Source: an uncultured bacterium (GTDB taxonomy: Bacteria > Calescibacteriota > Calescibacteriia > Calescibacteriales > Calescibacteriaceae). From it: a stretch of 64,000 nucleotides of DNA. The notes under the pieces were generated by a model. The model searched no databases. It saw only the letters and a program-made list of their open reading frames with translations, and had not been told where the DNA came from. The stretch's first letter is position 1, and the number at the start of each line of letters is the position of its first letter. Of the stretch, positions 59,543-64,000 are shown piece after piece. Made by a program: the position numbers and the translations under genes. The stretch lies in assembly GCA_938036315.1 (NCBI GenBank), contig CALHPK010000009.1:62001-126000 (forward strand), written 5' to 3'.

Positions 59543-60928
59543 ATGGGAAAAAAGATAGAGGCTAAGATAATTGAGAGTTCTCCTGAACCACTGAAAGTAG
59601 CACTAAAAGCCCTGGCGGAGGTAAGGGGAATAAGCGAGTCAAAAATTATAGATCATATAAAGGACATACTTATTGAAACCGCAAAAGATATTTTAGGAGA
59701 TGGTGATTACGATGTTGAAGTAGATCAAGATAACTTCATTATCAAAAGAAGAAAAAGAGTCGTTGAAGTTGTGAAAAATCCGAATTACGAAATTTCTCTT
59801 GAAGAGATAAAAAAGATAGATCCAAGAGCCGAACCCGGCGATGAAGTCGATGAAATTATACCATTTTCAGCCTTCGGCAGACGCGGGGCACAAAAAGCAA
59901 AATCTTTGCTCACAATGCAACTTACCGGCGCAATAGAAGAAGCCATATTCGAAGAATATTCAAAAAAGAAAGGTCAGTTAATCACAGGAATAGTTAAAGA
60001 AGTTGAGTTTAACAGGTTCACCCGTAGCAAACAAGTATTTGTAAACCTCGGCAGAAACATAATAGGAACCTTGGGTCCAGAAGACTTACTTCCTCAGGAT
60101 ATGAGTAAAATAAAAGAAGGAGACAGTATAAAAGCAATCATCAAAGAGGTGAGAAAGAAAAAGGAGGGGAAATTTGAAAGAACAGAAATAATCCTATCAA
60201 GAACAGATCCGAAATTTGTTGAGGAGATACTAAGAAAGAATGTGAGTGAAGTTGAGCATGGGGTGGTAAAAATCAAAAAAATAGTTAGAGAACCGGGGAT
60301 GAGGAGCAAAATTCTTGTCTACTCCAATGATCCATCAATAGACCCAGTCGGAACCTGCATAGGAATTAAGGGCATCAGAATAAAGAACATAATGCAGGAA
60401 CTAGGGGGCGAAAGAATAGATATAATTGCATACACAACCGACATCCAAAAATTGATAATGAACTCCTTGGGAATAACAAAAGCCAGCGGGATCTCTATAA
60501 GAAAAACCCAAGATTTTACTGAAGCTATTGTCTTTGTGCCGGATGATATTTTAGCTATGGCTGTTGGTAGGAAAGGAGTAAATGTTAAACTTGCCTCCGA
60601 GCTGCTCGATATGAAAATCATCGTCAGGTCTGAAACAGAAAGAGAAAGAATAAAAGCTATGCTACCAGAGTTTTATAAACAGTTCGGACTTGGAGAAAAA
60701 CAATCTCAAATACTCTGGGAACACGGTTTCAAAACGCTCGAGGATATAGCTTTGGCACCACTTGAAAAACTGAAAGGCATCCCAGGAATGACTGAGGAAG
60801 AGCTAACAAAACTCTGGCAGGGAGCAAGAAAACTATATTTTGAAAAACTGAAAGAAATTAGCTCCAGAGAAGCGAAAGAAGAAGAAAAAGAAGAAGAAAA
60901 AGGAGCTGAAGCAGGACAAGAACAATAA
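59543..60928 (+). CDS. nusA: Transcription termination/antitermination protein NusA
   Basis: NusA binds RNA polymerase and RNA and controls pausing and termination. The 461-residue protein has the N-terminal domain (about 20-125, ALAEVRGISESKIIDHIKDILIETA, and an ISLEEIKKIDPRAEPGDEVDE stretch), S1 domain (about 140-215), two KH domains (DPVGTCIGIKGIRIKNIMQELGGERIDII and AMAVGRKGVNVKLASELLDMKI), one C-terminal HhH repeat (HGFKTLEDIALAPLEKLKGIPG) and a Glu/Lys tail. Usual neighbours rimP and infB are missing. GAGGAGGT precedes the ATG. The next gene begins directly at the stop codon. Confidence 0.96.
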   Translation: MGKKIEAKIIESSPEPLKVALKALAEVRGISESKIIDHIKDILIETAKDILGDGDYDVEVDQDNFIIKRRKRVVEVVKNPNYEISLEEIKKIDPRAEPGDEVDEIIPFSAFGRRGAQKAKSLLTMQLTGAIEEAIFEEYSKKKGQLITGIVKEVEFNRFTRSKQVFVNLGRNIIGTLGPEDLLPQDMSKIKEGDSIKAIIKEVRKKKEGKFERTEIILSRTDPKFVEEILRKNVSEVEHGVVKIKKIVREPGMRSKILVYSNDPSIDPVGTCIGIKGIRIKNIMQELGGERIDIIAYTTDIQKLIMNSLGITKASGISIRKTQDFTEAIVFVPDDILAMAVGRKGVNVKLASELLDMKIIVRSETERERIKAMLPEFYKQFGLGEKQSQILWEHGFKTLEDIALAPLEKLKGIPGMTEEELTKLWQGARKLYFEKLKEISSREAKEEEKEEEKGAEAGQEQ

Positions 60929-61366
60929 ATGATAGGAAAACAAGGGCTCTTTGAAATCATCTCTACCGAAATAGATTGGAACATAGACTATGAAAAGCTT
61001 ATCTTTGGTTGTAGAGCAAAAATAAAGGTGAGGATTGGCGACAGGATAAAATTTGGGTTTGCTTCATCAAAGAATGGACAAATTAACGCGTTTGATATTG
61101 CCCTACGGAATGTGCTAACAGAATTCTTCCCACAAATAGAATGGATAAACCTCACAGATTATCAAGTTGAACTTGTAGGAAAAGAAAAGGGAACCCACGG
61201 ATATGTCAAAGTTAAGGTTGTCGTCGAATCCCGAGAAAGTAAAAAGTTTGAGATGGAATCAATGGGGGCTGATCTCGTTGCGGCAAGTATAGAAGCCCTC
61301 GCTGGAGCTTACGAAATGGCACTCCAGGAAATCTTGTCAAAAGAAAAAGAAATGAAAATAACATAA
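60929..61366 (+). CDS. Stand-alone LeuA/CimA C-terminal regulatory (allosteric) domain
   Basis: The 145-residue protein matches only the regulatory domain of 2-isopropylmalate/citramalate synthases: SSKNGQINAFDIALRNVL, LTDYQVELVGKEKGTHGYVKVKVVVES and MGADLVAASIEALAGAYEMAL. In CimA this last part reads G-x2-x-N-I-x2-AS-x2-AL-x-D. There is no HMGL-type TIM barrel here. It starts at the base after the nusA stop codon, so translation is coupled. Possible roles are a detached leucine or isoleucine sensor for a synthase encoded elsewhere, or a new use of the fold beside nusA. The domain assignment is good; the role is open. Confidence 0.75.
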   Translation: MIGKQGLFEIISTEIDWNIDYEKLIFGCRAKIKVRIGDRIKFGFASSKNGQINAFDIALRNVLTEFFPQIEWINLTDYQVELVGKEKGTHGYVKVKVVVESRESKKFEMESMGADLVAASIEALAGAYEMALQEILSKEKEMKIT

Positions 61367-61432
61367 ACAAAAGTCTACAACGTAAAAATCTCAAAAAAGC
61401 AACGAAAGAAAAAGCTCAATTAACATAAAAAT

Positions 61433-62794
61433 ATGGGAGTCTCTATATTCAAAACTATAAGGTCACCAGTGATAAAAATAATGTATCTTTTACTTGCAGT
61501 CTCATTCTTCATAGGATTCGGCATCCTCGGATCACTATCTTTCAAACCAGGATTGCCAGAGATAAAAATTGGAGATAGCAAAGTAAAGTATGATGAATTT
61601 ATGCTCGTTATGAAAGATATGGGGGGAGAAGATTTACCTGAGGAAACAAGAGCTATGCGCGCTTTTGATATGCTTGTCCTAAGAAAAGCAATCTCCTCCC
61701 TTATGGAAAATGAAATGAAGATCAATATAGATAAAACTTCAATTTTTGGAATATTAGCTTCACCAGCCGGAATAAGATCAAGGCAAGATTACAACAATCT
61801 ACTCAGGAGTCTTGGAGTGACACAAAGCTCATTCGAAAATTATCTTGTAGATTCATATCTTTTTGCAAAACTTCAAGATATCATTGTAAGAGTAGAGACA
61901 GCGGGTGATTTTACAGAATTTCAAAATTTTGTGACAAGATACCTTGGCTCACGCCAGCTCTCGATAGCAGAAATAGATAAATCAAAATTTAGCGTAAAAT
62001 ATCATGAAAAAGAAATGAAAAAATATTACCTCATAAATCAACATGAATTCAAAGTCCCAGAAAAGAGAGAATTCTGGATAGCAAAGTTTAGCTCAGAGGA
62101 AAAAGCCAGATCATTTTTCGATGAAAATAAAAATACAAAATTTCAAAGCTTTGAAGAATTTGAAAAGATAGTAGCTAATAAAGAAGGGAAAGCAACAACA
62201 ACCATTATAGGCAAAGAAAGAGGAGTTCAAGATCTCCAATTAGCCCCATTTTTTGCTGTGCCTGAAGGTACTATCTCACCGCCACTGCAGGCTCGAGATG
62301 AGTGGTGGATAGTGCATGTGAACAAAGTATTTCCCGAAAATATAATGAGCTTTGAAGAAGCTCTCCCTAAAATAAAACAAAGGTTCTACACAGAGCAAGT
62401 CAAAAATGAACTAAGAAAAATCATATCACAAAAAAATCTAGACTCACTCGATGAATTCGAAAGATTCATTTCAAAATATTCAGAAAATATATACAGAGAA
62501 ACAATTCCAATCCATTTAGATTTCTACCCTCACATAGGAGTCCAGCAGGAGCTTACCCCATACCTATCAATAGAGAAAGAAGATTTTGTATTCCCGATAC
62601 CAGTGGAGAACAAAGATAAAGTTTTTGTCGTGTTTATTGGCAAATTTTTCCCAGCTCCTGAAGAAAAATTTTCTCAAATGCTCATCAGTGATGTTGAAAG
62701 AATAATTCAAGGGATTGTAGCATCATATCTACCCAGAATTAAAGTGAAACCAGCATCAAAGGAAGAAGCTATTAAAAAGCTAACAGGTATGTAA
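61433..62794 (+). CDS. Membrane-anchored SurA/PpiD-like peptidyl-prolyl isomerase
   Basis: The 453-residue protein has one N-terminal membrane helix (IMYLLLAVSFFIGFGILGSL), a SurA-N-like helical region (about 40-190: IKIGDSKVKYDEFMLVMKDMG, QDYNNLLRSLGVTQSSFENYLVDS), and a parvulin-like domain (about 200-330: FKVPEKREFWIAKFSSEEKARSFF, DLQLAPFFAVPEGTISPPLQARDEWWIVHVNKV, SFEEALPKIKQRFY). It probably helps fold envelope proteins at the periplasmic face. PpiD is longer (about 620) and has the same single-anchor topology. Separated from the LeuA-domain gene by 66 nt on the same strand. Confidence 0.8.
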   Translation: MGVSIFKTIRSPVIKIMYLLLAVSFFIGFGILGSLSFKPGLPEIKIGDSKVKYDEFMLVMKDMGGEDLPEETRAMRAFDMLVLRKAISSLMENEMKINIDKTSIFGILASPAGIRSRQDYNNLLRSLGVTQSSFENYLVDSYLFAKLQDIIVRVETAGDFTEFQNFVTRYLGSRQLSIAEIDKSKFSVKYHEKEMKKYYLINQHEFKVPEKREFWIAKFSSEEKARSFFDENKNTKFQSFEEFEKIVANKEGKATTTIIGKERGVQDLQLAPFFAVPEGTISPPLQARDEWWIVHVNKVFPENIMSFEEALPKIKQRFYTEQVKNELRKIISQKNLDSLDEFERFISKYSENIYRETIPIHLDFYPHIGVQQELTPYLSIEKEDFVFPIPVENKDKVFVVFIGKFFPAPEEKFSQMLISDVERIIQGIVASYLPRIKVKPASKEEAIKKLTGM

Positions 62795-62836
62795 AAAATA
62801 CGCAACAAGCTCTTTATGCAAAGGTAACCTTGTTTA

Positions 62837-63907
62837 CTAAAAGGAATATGGATATCTGAAGATTCCATCCTCAGTGATGATCGATGAGATGAGCTCTGGA
62901 GGAGTTATATCAAATACGTAGTTTATAACATTGGTTTCATCATGAGTAATTTTTACCCCAAAAATTTCTTTCACCTCACGTGGGTCTCTTTGCTCCAAGG
63001 GGATAGTATCAGAGCTAACATCTATAGTTGTTTTTGGAGCAAGAACATAAAAAGGGATGGAAAAATGCTTTGACAAAATAGCAAGCATAAGAGTTCCTAT
63101 TTTGTTCGAAACCGTTCCATCTTTGAGAATCCTATCTGCCCCCGTCAGAACACAACTTATGTGGGGGGATGATTTTGACATAACAAATGCAGAAGCGGAA
63201 TCAACTATTAGCTTGAACTTTATTTTCTCTCTTATAAGCTCCCACGTTGTGAGCCTTGCCCCTTGCAAAAATGGTCTTGTCTCCAGAGAAATAACTTCTA
63301 TGTCCTTACCGAGCTTTTTGACCGCATACTTTATGGCCGAAAAAGCAGTACCCCATCCCCCGGTTGCTAAACTTCCAGTGTTACAGATAGTAAAAACAGT
63401 TCCTTCATCTGGAATGAGCTGAGCACCATTTTTCCCTATAAGGTAGCAGGATTTGAAGTCCAAAAACCAAATCTCCAAGGCTTTTCTTCTCATTCTTTCG
63501 ACCAAATCACTGCCTTGAGAACTTACAAACTCTTCCTCCATATCTTGAAGAGCTCGAAAAAGATTGTAAGCAGTCGGGCGCGAATCAAGTATTACGTTCT
63601 TTATTTCACAGAACACCTTATAATCTACTTTCTGCCCTTTCTCTACCCTTTTTTTCAATCCAAGCCAAACCCCGAAAGCGGCTGATATTCCTATTGCTGG
63701 CGCCCCCCTGACGACCATATTCTTTATGCAAAGCGCTACATCCCGTTCATCTCTGCAGATAACCCATTCTTCCCTCAAGGGCAGATACCTCTGATCTAAG
63801 AACTTGATGCAGTCATCACACAACTCAAACCAGGTATGTCTTCTCCCACCCTCTGTCTCTTCCTCAAATATCCTACTTACTTCATCACTCATCGAATCTA
63901 CTCTCAA
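62837..63907 (-). CDS. mtnA: S-methyl-5-thioribose-1-phosphate isomerase (or related eIF2B-like isomerase)
   Basis: MtnA isomerises methylthioribose-1-phosphate in methionine salvage. The protein has KFLDQRYLPL, MVVRGAPAIGISAAFGVWLGL, the active-site region TICNTGSLATGGWGTAFSAIKYA, ETRPFLQGARLTTWEL, the Asp motif CVLTGADRILKDGTVSNKIGTLMLA, and PFYVLAPKTTID. A GGGAGG site sits 8 nt before a TTG at 63907, giving 356 residues near the family length; the ATG at 63940 would add 11. No other methionine-salvage gene is present; some homologues serve as ribose-1,5-bisphosphate isomerases. Confidence 0.92.
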   Translation of the reverse strand: MRVDSMSDEVSRIFEEETEGGRRHTWFELCDDCIKFLDQRYLPLREEWVICRDERDVALCIKNMVVRGAPAIGISAAFGVWLGLKKRVEKGQKVDYKVFCEIKNVILDSRPTAYNLFRALQDMEEEFVSSQGSDLVERMRRKALEIWFLDFKSCYLIGKNGAQLIPDEGTVFTICNTGSLATGGWGTAFSAIKYAVKKLGKDIEVISLETRPFLQGARLTTWELIREKIKFKLIVDSASAFVMSKSSPHISCVLTGADRILKDGTVSNKIGTLMLAILSKHFSIPFYVLAPKTTIDVSSDTIPLEQRDPREVKEIFGVKITHDETNVINYVFDITPPELISSIITEDGIFRYPYSF

Positions 63908-63915
63908 TGCTAAAT

Positions 63916-63921
63916 CCTCCC
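63916..63921 (-). promoter_or_regulatory. Shine-Dalgarno GGGAGG supporting a TTG start for mtnA
   Basis: On the minus strand GGGAGG lies 8 nt before an in-frame TTG at 63907, whereas neither the ATG at 63940 nor the ATG at 63892 has such a site at a proper distance. This decides the start, with moderate certainty. Confidence 0.5.
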
Positions 63922-64000
63922 TTGCAGTCATCCTTACCAAAACCTCATTATTGTTTTTATATCCATACCCAAATTGCCCATATTCCCAAGGCCAGAAAAT

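Overview
This is a 64 kb, densely packed, AT-rich chromosomal window with 54 protein genes that I can support. I see no rRNA, tRNA, CRISPR array, insertion sequence or phage gene. The genes point to a diderm (Gram-negative) bacterium: lipobox lipoproteins, a TolQ/ExbB proton channel, type II secretion pieces (GspF- and GspN-like), a periplasmic PpiD/SurA-like chaperone, and a DctP-type periplasmic binding protein. An RpoH-type sigma factor, an FHA-GGDEF protein, a GspN of the type seen in delta-proteobacteria and Leptospira, and a fused NitT/TauT-like permease suggest a delta-proteobacterial-grade lineage. Arginine is written mostly as AGA/AGG and isoleucine often as ATA, and the proteins are rich in Lys, Glu and Ile. 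That hints at a thermophile, but it is inference only.

Layout. 1-9.2 kb: end of a RodA-like gene, a MarR-type regulator with a Cys cluster, ispG and sufS, a DUF885 peptidase-like gene with metG, a secreted phospholipase-C-like protein and an unknown gene. 9.2-20.5 kb: yraN, DUF1802, a pgsA-like gene, an RpoH-type sigma factor, hisC, atpZ-like, a GspF-like gene, glmM, FHA-GGDEF, gspN, a lipoprotein, a phosphate permease and a TusA-like gene. 20.5-32 kb: a degenerate methyltransferase-like protein, lipase/TolQ/lipoprotein, thiolase-pyrE, a large Cys-rich TPR lipoprotein, a HIT protein, a CheY-like plus MshEN-CheX pair, and SCO1. 32-43.5 kb: a glucoamylase-like membrane protein, a divergent chemoreceptor-like protein, prfB-orf-ribF, a short lipoate-ligase-like gene, a nicotinamidase fused to a long basic tail, rmlA and a CDP-alcohol phosphatidyltransferase. 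43.5-54.2 kb: rplL-rpoB-rpoC-gtrA-like. 54.2-64 kb: an orphan DctP, an unknown gene with a fused ABC permease, argB, a sua5-type gene, nusA with a stand-alone LeuA/CimA regulatory domain and a PpiD-like gene, and mtnA.

How it works together. Most units are one to three genes on alternating strands. All thirteen convergent gene pairs either overlap at their 3' ends (up to 58 nt) or are separated by 42 nt or less, so there is little room for ordinary intrinsic terminators. Only some genes (rplL, nusA, thiolase, the 19.0 kb lipoprotein, tolQ-like) carry strong Shine-Dalgarno sites; others, including rpoB, carry none.

Most noteworthy are the nicotinamidase with a histone-H1-like Lys tail (perfect consensus promoter, and an internal hairpin plus internal ribosome-binding site), the solitary LeuA/CimA regulatory domain beside nusA, the MshEN-CheX protein paired with a receiver, an unusual Cys cluster in RpoC, rplL uncoupled from rplJ, and an 11-bp palindrome repeated in two divergent promoter regions.
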